In this document: one piece after another, positions 8,500 to 17,110 of the stretch
Numbering within the stretch: the stretch's first letter is position 1
Layout: each line of letters opens with the position of its first letter
Origin: Collinsella sp. AM34-10
Lineage (GTDB): Bacteria > Actinomycetota > Coriobacteriia > Coriobacteriales > Coriobacteriaceae
Assembly (NCBI RefSeq): GCF_003469185.1
Contig: NZ_QSIL01000004.1
Span: 189,370 to 253,369, forward strand
Direction of reading: 5' to 3'
DNA length: 64,000 nucleotides
Program-made: the position numbers and the translations under genes
The notes under the pieces: model-generated
Databases searched by the model: none
Seen by the model: only the letters and a program-made list of their open reading frames with translations
Told to the model about the DNA's origin: nothing

Positions 8500-8680
8500 G
8501 AAGGTGAATACTTTTCCGCGAAGTGAACGACCTATTTTGGACCCCTGAAACATCAACACTTTTCTGGTTCGGTTTCCTGCGGTTTTTGTCGAGTTTTCCC
8601 TGCGGTTTTGCTGCGAAAAAATGCGGATGCTTCGGGGGCCCAATTTTGCTCGTTCACTTCGCGGAAAACCATTCACCTTC
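8500..8680. repeat. 181-bp fold-back (MITE-like) element
   Basis: Terminal inverted repeats of 31 bp (8500-8530 and 8650-8680) differ at only two positions. Pairing continues inward, imperfectly, to about 55 bp per arm. The interior is AT-richer than its surroundings and I see no coding potential in it. It could be a MITE-type element or a very long hairpin. No target-site duplication is evident. Confidence 0.65.
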
Positions 8681-8795
8681 AATTTGCTGGAGAGAAGAGG
8701 GACTCCTCTTTGGCGTCACGGATGTGCATCGCGGCGGGCGGATCGCCAGAAGCCGGCTGTTCCGCACCTTAAGATTTCCAAAAAGTTAACCTTTG

Positions 8796-8824
8796 TTGAC
8801 CTCAATAGTTAGATAAACTAAACT
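8796..8824 (+). promoter_or_regulatory. Putative promoter of the metal-ATPase operon
   Basis: TTGACC (8796-8801), a 17-bp spacer and TAAACT (8819-8824). The spacer and -10 hold TAGTT-N5-AACTA (8806-8820), a partial palindrome that could be a metalloregulator site (inference). An 11-bp hairpin follows in the leader (8841-8851 with 8854-8864). Confidence 0.45.
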
Positions 8825-8911
8825 CTTTTCCAAAAGTGTGCTCGAGCAAACTTGTTTACTCGAGTGCTGAGGCACCGTGCCGCGTCCAATGCGGCAAAAG
8901 GGAGAAGCAAC

Positions 8912-9157
8912 ATGAAGAAGTCGACGTTCAATACCCTGCTTGTCGGTGGCGGTTTTCTGCTTGGCACGGCCGGCATCAAGCTGCTTACCAGCGCTCCGGT
9001 AAAGAATGCCTGCGTGCAGGGTATCGCGTGCGGCATGCGCATCAAGAATGGCTACCAGGACATGGTCGAGCAGGCCAAGGCTAATGTCGACGACATGGTT
9101 GCCGAGGCGGCCTACATCACCCAGAGCGAGGCCGCTGCGGACAAGGCAGCCGAGTAG
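8912..9157 (+). CDS. Small membrane-anchored protein, DUF6110-like, partner of the P-type ATPase
   Basis: 81 residues. The start at 8912 follows GGGAGAAG. An N-terminal hydrophobic stretch (LLVGGGFLLGTAGIKLL, residues 9-25) is followed by a soluble acidic helix. The sequence resembles what I remember as the DUF6110 family, short proteins encoded next to heavy-metal P-type ATPases in Coriobacteria; this family name is from memory. Only 18 bp separate it from the ATPase gene, so co-expression is near certain. Its role (accessory, chaperone or regulator of the pump) is unknown. Confidence 0.7.
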   Translation: MKKSTFNTLLVGGGFLLGTAGIKLLTSAPVKNACVQGIACGMRIKNGYQDMVEQAKANVDDMVAEAAYITQSEAAADKAAE

Positions 9158-9175
9158 CACTCCCAGGCACAAACT

Positions 9176-11251
9176 ATGAGATTCTCGATTATTAGCGAGA
9201 TCCCCGGCAGGACCCGTCTTCAATTGGCGGGTCCTGTGCCAGAGAGCGATCTCGACGCACTTCTTAAGCTCAGCGGCGATATCGACGGCGTGCACAAGGT
9301 GCGCGTCTACGGCCGCATCGGCCAGATGGCGCTCGAATATGACGAGCAATGTCGTGCGGGCGTGCTCGACGCCTTGGGTGCGCTCGATGCCCAGGCCATT
9401 GCCGACGCAAAGACGGGTTACGTGATGCAGCTTGAGCCACGCAAGAACAAGCTCGTCATGGATCTTGCCGCGCTTGTCGGCGCCCACTATGCGCGCCGAT
9501 GGTTTTTGCCCACGCCCCCGCGTGCGGTGTTTGTCGTCGCCGGTTACATGACCTTTTTGCGCGCCGCCCTCCGTGAGCTCGCGCAGCCGCGCCTGACCGT
9601 TCCCGTGCTCGACGCTTCGGCCATCGGTATCTCGTTCGTCAAGCGTGATGTCGACACCGCGGGCCAGACAATGTTCCTGCTCAACGTGGGCGAACTGCTC
9701 GAGGACTACACGCGCGCCATGAGCGAAAACGAGCTCATCAACTCGCTGCTCGATGTGCCCGATAAGGCACAAAAAGTGATTGGCGACACCGAGGTGAGTG
9801 TTGCCGCTACCGAGCTTGAGCCCGGCGACTTGGTGGCCGTGCGCACCGGCATGTCCATCTGCATTGACGGCGTGGTCGAGCAGGGGAGCGCCATGGTCAA
9901 CCAGGCGACCTTGACCGGCGAGCCGCTTGCCGTCGAGCGCAGCACGGGCGACGACGTGTTCGCTGGAACCGTCGTGGAAGACGGCAGCATCTTGGTGCGC
10001 GTGCGCGCCAACACGGCTCAGACCAAGCTCCGCTCGATTGTCTCGCTCGTGCAGGTGGCCGACTCGCTCAAGTCCGAGGGCCAGTCGCACATGGAAGACC
10101 TCGCCAACAAGATCGTCCCGTGGAACTTCCTGCTCGCGGGCCTTGTTGCGCTTACCACCCGCAGCCTCATCAAGACCTCAGCGGCACTGATGGTCGACTA
10201 CTCGTGCGCGCTCAAGCTCACGGGTTCGGTCGCCGTCATGACCGCTATGAGCGATGCTGCCAAGACGGGCGTCATGGTCAAAGGCGCGAAGTACTTTGAG
10301 TCGTTTGCCAAGGCCGACACCATTGTGTTTGACAAGACCGGCACGCTCACCGAGGCGCAGCCGCGTCTTGCCTGCGTACTCACCACCGATGGCTGGAGCG
10401 AGGATGAGGTCCTGCGCCTTTCCGCTTGCCTGGAGGAGCATTTTCCGCATCCGGTGGCACGCGCCGTGGTCAATGCGGCACGTGAGCGCGGACTCGAGCA
10501 CCGCGAGCGCCATGCCGCGGTCGAGTACATCGTGGCACACGGCATTGCCTCGTCCATTGAAGAACGTCGCGCCATCATCGGTTCCGCGCACTTTGTATTC
10601 GAGGATGAGGGCGCGCGGCTCGATTCCGACATTAAGGAGCGCATTGAGTCCCAGATGCAGGGCCTGTCGCCGCTGTATCTGGCGGTCGACGGCACCGTTG
10701 TGGGCGTGCTCGGTATCGAGGACCCGCTTAAGCCCGGGGTCCGCGAGGCCATCGCCGACCTGCACGCGTTGGGCGTCAAGCACGTGGTCATGCTCACGGG
10801 CGATTCCGAGCGCACGGCCGAGCGCATTGCGCGAGAGGCAGGGGTCGACGAGTTTAAGGCCGAGCTGCTGCCCGAGGACAAGTACGCTTATGTGGAGCGC
10901 ATTAAGAGCGAGGGGCGCCACGTTGCCATGGTGGGCGACGGCGTCAACGATTCGCCGGCGCTGGGCCTGGCCGATGTGGGTCTGGCCATGGGCGGTGGAA
11001 GCGACATCGCCAAGGAGGTCGCCGACATCATCCTGACCGACACGGATCTCGCCGCAATCGTGCGCCTGCGCCGCATGAGCCAGGGCCTCATTGATCGTCT
11101 GACGAGCTCCTACTCTAAGGTAATGCTCACCAACTCAGCGCTCCTGGCGTTGGGCATTGCCGGCGCGATTACCCCGCAGACGTCGTCGCTGCTGCACAAT
11201 GGCTCGACGATTGCGTACAGCTTGGGCAACGCGAAAGCGTATCTGCGCTAG
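9176..11251 (+). CDS. Heavy-metal-translocating P1B-type ATPase
   Basis: 691 residues. The N-terminus is a degenerate metal-binding-like domain (residues 1-75, GRTRLQL) without a CxxC motif. The actuator holds LTGEP, the phosphorylation site is Asp386 in DKTGTLT, the P1B-specific HP dipeptide is in FPHPVA, and the hinge is MLTGDSERTAERIA followed by MVGDGVNDSPAL. The metal-site helix reads DYSCALKLTG, with Ser343-Cys344 where CPC is usual, so the metal specificity cannot be assigned from CPC rules. The YSCAL variant is known to me from many gut Firmicutes and Actinobacteria pumps of uncertain metal. It exports or imports a transition metal using ATP. Confidence 0.9.
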   Translation: MRFSIISEIPGRTRLQLAGPVPESDLDALLKLSGDIDGVHKVRVYGRIGQMALEYDEQCRAGVLDALGALDAQAIADAKTGYVMQLEPRKNKLVMDLAALVGAHYARRWFLPTPPRAVFVVAGYMTFLRAALRELAQPRLTVPVLDASAIGISFVKRDVDTAGQTMFLLNVGELLEDYTRAMSENELINSLLDVPDKAQKVIGDTEVSVAATELEPGDLVAVRTGMSICIDGVVEQGSAMVNQATLTGEPLAVERSTGDDVFAGTVVEDGSILVRVRANTAQTKLRSIVSLVQVADSLKSEGQSHMEDLANKIVPWNFLLAGLVALTTRSLIKTSAALMVDYSCALKLTGSVAVMTAMSDAAKTGVMVKGAKYFESFAKADTIVFDKTGTLTEAQPRLACVLTTDGWSEDEVLRLSACLEEHFPHPVARAVVNAARERGLEHRERHAAVEYIVAHGIASSIEERRAIIGSAHFVFEDEGARLDSDIKERIESQMQGLSPLYLAVDGTVVGVLGIEDPLKPGVREAIADLHALGVKHVVMLTGDSERTAERIAREAGVDEFKAELLPEDKYAYVERIKSEGRHVAMVGDGVNDSPALGLADVGLAMGGGSDIAKEVADIILTDTDLAAIVRLRRMSQGLIDRLTSSYSKVMLTNSALLALGIAGAITPQTSSLLHNGSTIAYSLGNAKAYLR

Positions 11252-11270
11252 GGTTTTCGATTGAGCTTAT

Positions 11271-11317
11271 GGCCTGCATTCGGGCGGTACCGCAGACGCC
11301 AGGGTGCAGGCCTTTTT
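11271..11317 (+). terminator. Terminator of the ATPase operon, overlapping the convergent gene's stop
   Basis: GGCCTGCA (11271-11278) pairs with TGCAGGCC (11305-11312), with a further inner stem, then TTTTT. Its last bases overlap the stop codon of the convergent gene at 11316. Confidence 0.7.
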
Positions 11318-11750
11318 AGGCAAACGCTGCCTTGATGACGGGGGCTTCGGCGAGCTTTTCGGCAGCCTTTTCGTCGGAATCGTTTAGTGCTGCCAGACTG
11401 CGGTAGACCCACTCGTTGACCTGGGTGTTCTTGACGCCTGCGGTCTGCATAAGGGCGCCTACCTCGCGGATTGCTGCGAGCAGATCGGCTTTGGGACCCG
11501 CGAGCTCGACCTCGATGCCGTGGTAGGCGGCCACGCCGCGGTTCTCACTCACGTGGTCGATAAAGCCCTCGACGGTCTCAAGCTGCTGGGCGAGAGCTGC
11601 ATCATCGTCAGCGTCCAGCACGACAAGTGCGTTCGATACCGTGAGGGCGGGATGTCCGCAGGGGACAAAGCCTTCGATGACATCCATAGCTTCGGTAATG
11701 GTTGAGCCCAGGCCTGCGAGAGCATTGACGAGTTGCTGCTTGGTATCCAT
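11316..11750 (-). CDS. Hypothetical protein, 144 residues
   Basis: ATG at 11750 with AAAGGA upstream. The predicted protein is soluble, acidic and alanine-rich, without signal peptide, membrane helix or recognisable motif. A single CGH (residues 31-33) is the only possible metal site. Codon use is normal for the genome and the gene is convergent with the ATPase operon and divergent from tmRNA, so it is likely real. I do not recognise the family. Confidence 0.7.
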   Translation of the reverse strand: MDTKQQLVNALAGLGSTITEAMDVIEGFVPCGHPALTVSNALVVLDADDDAALAQQLETVEGFIDHVSENRGVAAYHGIEVELAGPKADLLAAIREVGALMQTAGVKNTQVNEWVYRSLAALNDSDEKAAEKLAEAPVIKAAFA

Positions 11751-11987
11751 AACGGTCCTTTCGACGGGTCAATTTTGCTTGGCGAAAATATACGTGACGT
11801 GTCCGGTAGCAAAAGTGCGAAGTGTGGTGCACATTATGGTCTTCACAGCTCGTGCATAGAGCAGCTGTCCGCCTTTAGAACGTGGTAAGATAGCTATCCA
11901 CGAGCGGGGCTCACCCCGCGTGTTCCTTGAAAAGTCGACGGGTGTTGGGTGCTCGTGCCCAATGCCATCCAGACTTTCCCGACATTC

Positions 11988-12351
11988 GGGGGCGACTGGT
12001 TTCGACACGATAGCTCTGAGAGAGGAAGCAAGCCGAGGTCTCCTCGCCTCGTTAAACAGGGGTACCGTCAAATTGAATTGACAACAACTCTTCTTTTGAG
12101 CCTATGGCTCTCGCTGCTTAGTTTATAGCGGCGCGTCAACCCGGTGATTTCCCCGACACCGGCGCGACGTCATTTTAGGGGAATGCTCCTGCGCACGTAA
12201 TCGGTATGGCGCAGGCTAAGACCGAACCGGTTAGGACGCCGCGAGCGTGTCGCTGCGCGCAAAGCGTCCGAGACAAAACCAGCGACTGAGCTTGGAGATG
12301 CCAATCAGGGGGCTTTCGTGGACCGGAGTTCGATTCTCCGCGCCTCCACCA
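11988..12351 (+). ncRNA. ssrA: Transfer-messenger RNA (tmRNA)
   Basis: The 5' end GGGGGCGACTGGTTTCGACA and the 3' end TTCGATTCTCCGCGCCTCCACCA form the tRNA-like domain with an encoded CCA; length 364 nt. The tag frame ends at TAG 12119-12121 and reads DNNSSFEPMALAA if the resume codon is GAC at 12080, with the proteolysis signal ALAA intact. The exact resume codon is an inference. It rescues stalled ribosomes together with SmpB, which is not in this window. Confidence 0.97.
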
Positions 12352-12360
12352 ATAGTTACA

Positions 12361-12393
12361 AGCAGGTAGAGAAGTGTCTCTACCTGCTTTTTT
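12361..12393 (+). terminator. tmRNA terminator
   Basis: A perfect 12-bp stem (12361-12372 with 12377-12388), a 4-nt loop and five T, beginning 10 nt after the tmRNA CCA end. Confidence 0.9.
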
Positions 12394-12407
12394 ATTACAT
12401 ATAGATA

Positions 12408-12607
12408 CCGCGGAGAATCGAACTCTGCGCAGGGCGCGGGCGTTAAGAAAACGCGTGAGCGTTTTTAGCCCGCGGGCGAGGACGCCGGCAGGCGGCCGAA
12501 GCCGGTGCGGATTTGCGAAGCAAATACGCGGATTCTCCGCGCAAAGCCTCAACCCTATATAGATGCGATGATATCGAATCTCAGCCTGCCATGCGCCGCA
12601 TCAACGG
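12408..12607. repeat. Tandem repeat unit 1 carrying an inverted copy of the tmRNA 3' end
   Basis: About 200 bp, repeated at 12618-12817 with an exact 210-bp period. Bases 12409-12423 are the exact reverse complement of tmRNA 12328-12342. Near its 3' side the unit also carries a direct-orientation GATTCTCCGCGC. Within it, a long stem is formed by CGCGGGC...GCCCGCG around a GCGTTTTT-type hairpin. It has no plausible coding sequence. Confidence 0.85.
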
Positions 12608-12617
12608 AACCCCAAAC

Positions 12618-12817
12618 CCGCGGAGAATCGAACTCTGCGCAGGGCGCGGGCGTTAAGAAAACGCGTGAGCGTTTTTAGCCCGCGGGCGAGGACGCCGGCA
12701 GGCGGCCGAAGCCGGTGCGGATTTGCGAAGCAAATACGCGGATTCTCCGCGCAAAGCCTCAAACCTATATAGATGCGATGATATCGAATCTCAGCCTGCC
12801 ATGCGCCGCAGCAACGC
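12618..12817. repeat. Tandem repeat unit 2 carrying an inverted copy of the tmRNA 3' end
   Basis: Near-identical to 12408-12607, diverging only near the 3' edge. The gap 12394-12931 therefore consists of these two units, a 10-bp spacer and about 110 bp of ordinary upstream sequence for the lipase gene. Confidence 0.85.
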
Positions 12818-12931
12818 AGAGTGGGACGCGCTTTCCCGCCGACCGCCCCACCCCCTCAACTCCAAAACCTGTGCGCTCTCTATCCCAAAACTGGGTAGAA
12901 GAAAGCCAAAACGAAACAGCAGGAGGTCAAC

Positions 12932-13810
12932 ATGACTGCAGAAGATAAAGCAAAGAACGCCGGCAAGGTCGCGCTCGTCCTGGAGGGCGGTAGTTTTCGC
13001 GGGCAGTTTACCGCAGGCGTGCTCGACGTCCTCATGGAGGCTGGCGTCGAGATTCCGGCGGTATATGGCGTATCGGCCGGTGCCCTCAACGGCGTGAACT
13101 ACAAGTCGCACCAGATCGGCCGTGCCAACCGCATCAACCTGGCTTTCTGCAACGACAACCGCTTCATGGGTGCCGCATCGTTTGCGTCCACGGGTTCTAT
13201 TGTGGGCTACGACTTTATCTTCAACGATGTCCAGGACCGCCTGGATCCCTTTGACAACGTGACGTTTGATGCGAGCCCCATCGAGATGTACGCCGTCGCG
13301 ACGGACATGCTCTTTGGAACTGCCGCGTACCTGCCGGTCAAAAGCGCCGTGCTCGACCTCGATGCCGTGCGCGCCTCGACGTCGCTGCCGCTGGTGACGC
13401 CGCCGGTCGAGATTGACGGACACAAATACGTCGACGGTGGCGTAGCCGATTCGGTTCCCATCGAGCACGTGCTGGAGGAGGCGGGCTTCGATCGCGCGGT
13501 TGTCATTGTCACGCAGGACCGCTCGTACGAGAAAAAGCCCTACGAGTTTATGCCCGCCGCGCGCGCCCGCTATGCCGACTACCCCTACCTGCTCGAGGCT
13601 ATCGAGACGCGCCACGACCGCTATAACATCCAGCGCATGCATCTGTGGAAGTATGAGCGCGAGGGCCGCGCACTGGTCGTTGCTCCGCAAAAGCCGGTCG
13701 AGGTCGGTCACGTTGAGCACGATCCAGCAAAGCTCCTCGACCTGTATATTCAGGGCCGCCAGGAGGCAAAGCGCTTGCTGGGAGATATCGAGGCATTTGT
13801 CGAGCGCTAG
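12932..13810 (+). CDS. Patatin-like phospholipase / RssA-type serine hydrolase
   Basis: 292 residues; ATG preceded by a strong AGGAGGT. The patatin features are complete: the oxyanion loop LEGGSFRGQFTAG (residues 17-29), nucleophile Ser48 in GVSAG, and the DGG with Asp168 that completes the Ser-Asp dyad. No signal peptide, so it is cytosolic. Such proteins hydrolyse phospholipid or acyl esters, and bacterial single-domain members are often of unknown substrate. It is a monocistronic gene between the tmRNA repeats and the ribosomal protein operon. Confidence 0.9.
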   Translation: MTAEDKAKNAGKVALVLEGGSFRGQFTAGVLDVLMEAGVEIPAVYGVSAGALNGVNYKSHQIGRANRINLAFCNDNRFMGAASFASTGSIVGYDFIFNDVQDRLDPFDNVTFDASPIEMYAVATDMLFGTAAYLPVKSAVLDLDAVRASTSLPLVTPPVEIDGHKYVDGGVADSVPIEHVLEEAGFDRAVVIVTQDRSYEKKPYEFMPAARARYADYPYLLEAIETRHDRYNIQRMHLWKYEREGRALVVAPQKPVEVGHVEHDPAKLLDLYIQGRQEAKRLLGDIEAFVER

Positions 13811-13967
13811 TGTCGCGACGTCATGACCCATGGACGACATGTGCAGAAAGTCTGGTCAGAACCAAAATACCTGTTGACTCGGGCGGCGAGCGGGGTAATA
13901 TGGACGGGTTACTTGCAGAGCCCCGTGAATCTCTGTAACAACACGTACTGTACATGGAGGAGTCTAA

Positions 13968-14411
13968 GTGATTTCGAAATCGACTCACTACGCCAAGCAG
14001 GGCGAGGTCCAGCGCAACTGGGTTCTCGTCGACGCCGATGGTGCTGTCCTGGGCCGTCTTGCCACCCAGATCGCAATGATCCTGCGCGGTAAGAACAAGC
14101 CCCAGTTCACGCCCAACAGCGACTGCGGCGACTTCGTTGTCGTCATCAACGCCGATAAGGTCCAGCTTACCGGTAACAAGGCCGACACGAAGACCTATTA
14201 TCGCCACAGCGGCTACAACGGCGGCCTCAAGGCTGAGAGCTTCCGCCAGGCTATGGAGAAGCACCCGGAGAAGGTCATCGAGCGCGCCGTTCGCGGCATG
14301 CTGCCCAAGACCACCCTCGGCCGTGCCCAGATGACCAAGCTTAAGGTCTACGCTGGTGCCGAGCATCCGCACGCTGCCCAGAACCCCACGAAGATTGAGC
14401 TGGAGGCTTAA
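13968..14411 (+). CDS. rplM: 50S ribosomal protein L13
   Basis: 147 residues. It starts with GTG at 13968 after a strong GGAGGAG site. It shows the family sequence [14 protein letters not shown] and the conserved C-terminal half ([16 protein letters not shown]). First gene of the usual rplM-rpsI pair, 2 bp before rpsI. Confidence 0.97.
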   Translation: MISKSTHYAKQGEVQRNWVLVDADGAVLGRLATQIAMILRGKNKPQFTPNSDCGDFVVVINADKVQLTGNKADTKTYYRHSGYNGGLKAESFRQAMEKHPEKVIERAVRGMLPKTTLGRAQMTKLKVYAGAEHPHAAQNPTKIELEA

Positions 14412-14413
14412 AG

Positions 14414-14809
<396 letters not shown>

Positions 14810-14840
14810 GGTTTTATCTCCTTACGAGATACAATGTACA

Positions 14841-14884
14841 AGCGGGGCCTACCGACTGCTCGGTGGGTCCCGCTTTTCTTTTCG
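14841..14884 (+). terminator. Terminator of the rplM-rpsI operon
   Basis: A GC-rich stem (AGCGGGGCCTACCG with CGGTGGGTCCCGCT) is followed by TTTCTTTT. Confidence 0.9.
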
Positions 14885-14931
14885 ACTAGGGTGGGCGGCT
14901 TCGTTTTGCCCACTTGGGAAGGAGCGATCCT

Positions 14932-16269
14932 ATGCCCCAGATCATCTTCGGTACCGATGGCGTCCGTGGCGTCGCCAACGCCGACCTCTCGTGCGACCTC
15001 GCGTTTCGCCTGGGCCGCGCGGCGACCAAGTTCCTTGGCCCGGACATCTGCATCGGCCGCGACACGCGTCTTTCGGGTACCATGCTCGAGAGTGCTCTGA
15101 CCGCAGGCATTATGGCAGAGGGCGGCCGTCCGCATTGCTGCGGCGTTATCCCTACGCCGGCCGTGGCGCTGCTCACCGTCCAAAACGAGCTCGACGGCGG
15201 CATCGTCATCTCCGCTTCGCACAATCCGCCGGAGTTCAACGGCATCAAGTTCTTTAGCCGCAAGGGCATGAAGCTTCCCGATGCTGTCGAGGAAGAGATC
15301 AGCGCCTGGGTCATGTCCGAGGAGGCCATGGCTGCCGACACGCTGCCGACCGGCGCCGGTGTGGGTCACATCATCAAGATGAAGGACGCCCGCAAGGCAT
15401 ATGTCGATCATGCCATCAACACGCTCGACGGCCTTAAGCTCGACGGCTTGGTTGTTGCCGTCGACTGCGGCCACGGCGCTTCTTGCCAGACCACGCCCGC
15501 CGCACTGCAGCGCCTGGGCGCCACGGTCCATGCCATCAACACCGACTACTGCGGCACCGACATTAACGTCGAGTGCGGCTCCACTCATCTTGAGCCCCTG
15601 CGTGAGCTCGTACTGCGTACCCACGCCGACATCGGCCTGGCCCACGATGGCGACGCCGATCGCGTGCTGTTCGTGGACAGCGAGGGCAACGAGATCGATG
15701 GCGACTACATCCTGGCCATCTGCGGTTCCGACTTGGCCGCTCGCGGCAAGCTCGCCAACTCCGAGATCGTCTCGACCGTTATGTGCAACCTAGGCTTCTC
15801 CATCGCCATGAAGGAGCAGGGCTTCGAGATGGTCCAGACCGCCGTGGGCGACCGCTATGTTCTTGAGCGTATGCTCGAGGACGGTGCCGTCATCGGCGGC
15901 GAGCAGTCCGGCCACATCATCTTCCTGGAGCACAACACCACCGGCGACGGCTTGGTGACGGCCCTGCAGCTTCTGGCCGTGCTCAAGCGCACCGGCCGCA
16001 CCCTCACCGACCTTGCCGGTATCATGAAGAAGTACCCGCAGGTACTTGTCAACGTACATTCCGACAATAAGGCCGGCCTGGACGATTGTCAGCCCATTTG
16101 GGACGCTGTCGCTGCCGCCGAGAAGGAGCTCAACGGTCGCGGCCGCATTCTGGTACGTCCGAGTGGCACCGAGCCGCTGGTCCGTGTGATGGCCGAGGCC
16201 GAGACGCACGAGTTGACCCAGCGTGTGGTTGACGACATCGTCGAGGTTGTCAAGCGCGAACTTCCCTAA
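14932..16269 (+). CDS. glmM: Phosphoglucosamine mutase
   Basis: 445 residues. The ATG at 14932 follows AAGGAG. The product starts with FGTDGVRGVAN, carries the phosphoserine loop ASHNPPEFNG (Ser96), the metal loop DGDADRVL and the C-terminal phosphate-binding RPSGTEPLVRVM. It converts glucosamine-6-phosphate to glucosamine-1-phosphate for peptidoglycan precursors. It is close to an EIIA-Glc gene and nagB, giving a small amino-sugar neighbourhood, though a shared transcript is not proven. Confidence 0.97.
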   Translation: MPQIIFGTDGVRGVANADLSCDLAFRLGRAATKFLGPDICIGRDTRLSGTMLESALTAGIMAEGGRPHCCGVIPTPAVALLTVQNELDGGIVISASHNPPEFNGIKFFSRKGMKLPDAVEEEISAWVMSEEAMAADTLPTGAGVGHIIKMKDARKAYVDHAINTLDGLKLDGLVVAVDCGHGASCQTTPAALQRLGATVHAINTDYCGTDINVECGSTHLEPLRELVLRTHADIGLAHDGDADRVLFVDSEGNEIDGDYILAICGSDLAARGKLANSEIVSTVMCNLGFSIAMKEQGFEMVQTAVGDRYVLERMLEDGAVIGGEQSGHIIFLEHNTTGDGLVTALQLLAVLKRTGRTLTDLAGIMKKYPQVLVNVHSDNKAGLDDCQPIWDAVAAAEKELNGRGRILVRPSGTEPLVRVMAEAETHELTQRVVDDIVEVVKRELP

Positions 16270-16340
16270 TGGTCAAAAACGGGTGCCAAGTGGTAAACTG
16301 TTAAAGCTATTTTGATTGATTGGTATGTCCGAGGGGGAGC

Positions 16341-16838
16341 ATGTTCACTAAAGTCCTGAGGTCTTTTGGTATGCGTGGTCGAGTCCTTACGCTGGATGCT
16401 CCCATCTCGGGCGACGTCATTCCGTTGTCCGAGGTCAAAGACCAGACGTTTGCCACCGGCCTTTTGGGTCAGGGCGTGGCGATTCAGCCTACCGGCACGC
16501 GTGTGATTGCGCCGGCAGACGCCAAGGTCGAGGCCATTTTTCCCACGGGTCACGCCGTTGCGCTCAACACGGTCGATGGTCTAGACGTGCTCATCCATGT
16601 TGGTTTGGACACTGTCCAGCTTGAGGGCAAGCATTTTAGCGTGCATGCACAGGTGGGTGATGTCGTCCATAAGGGCGACGTGCTCATCGAGTTCGATCGC
16701 GAGGCAATTGCTGCCGAGGGTTACGATGTGACGGTTCCCATCTTGGTGTGCAACTCTGTTGAGTTCTCGAGCATCAAGGGCTCCGTTGGCGAGCATGTCG
16801 AGGAGATGGACCAGCTCATCGTTGCTCGCGAGCGCTAG
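16341..16838 (+). CDS. PTS glucose-type EIIA domain protein
   Basis: 165 residues; the start at 16341 follows GAGGGGGAG. The EIIA-Glc (Crr-like) fold is clear: PTGHAVAL (His71) and LIHVGLDTVQL, where His86 is the phosphorylated residue. It has no EIIB or EIIC domain, so it is a stand-alone phospho-carrier that receives phosphate from HPr and serves a separate permease, with a possible regulatory role. Between glmM and nagB it may serve amino-sugar or glucose uptake; this is inference. Confidence 0.9.
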   Translation: MFTKVLRSFGMRGRVLTLDAPISGDVIPLSEVKDQTFATGLLGQGVAIQPTGTRVIAPADAKVEAIFPTGHAVALNTVDGLDVLIHVGLDTVQLEGKHFSVHAQVGDVVHKGDVLIEFDREAIAAEGYDVTVPILVCNSVEFSSIKGSVGEHVEEMDQLIVARER

Positions 16839-16879
16839 TCGCTCCGCTTGGCCTTTAGCCTACAATTCAATCACGTTTA

Positions 16880-16911
16880 CGGAGGGCGCCCTTGAAAGAG
16901 GGCGCCCTCCG
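16880..16911. terminator. Strong hairpin between EIIA and nagB
   Basis: A perfect 12-bp stem (16880-16891 with 16900-16911) with an 8-nt loop but no T run. The remaining leader to nagB (16912-17110) contains no riboswitch I can recognise. Confidence 0.55.
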
Positions 16912-17110
16912 TGGCAAGATGGGGATTGTCCGAAGCTAAACAGCTTTGGGTCACCGTGGACGGGCAGGGGCCTCGACGCGGTTAGACACGAGACACATAT
17001 ATTACGCGACCTCGCCCTGGTGGCCGCACACGTTGGTTGCGGCCGACGCGGGCCGCGGGCAAGTGCTTGTAAGGGGAGCCTTGCCTCTCTTGTACGAGAA
17101 AGGACGCGTA

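Noticed and set aside
12408-12817. CRISPR-like repetition after tmRNA
   Set aside because: Only two long (~200 bp) units with a 10-bp spacer; the size and structure do not fit CRISPR.
16912-17110. Possible riboswitch or glmS-type element in the nagB leader
   Set aside because: No consensus could be matched and no convincing long-range pairing was found.
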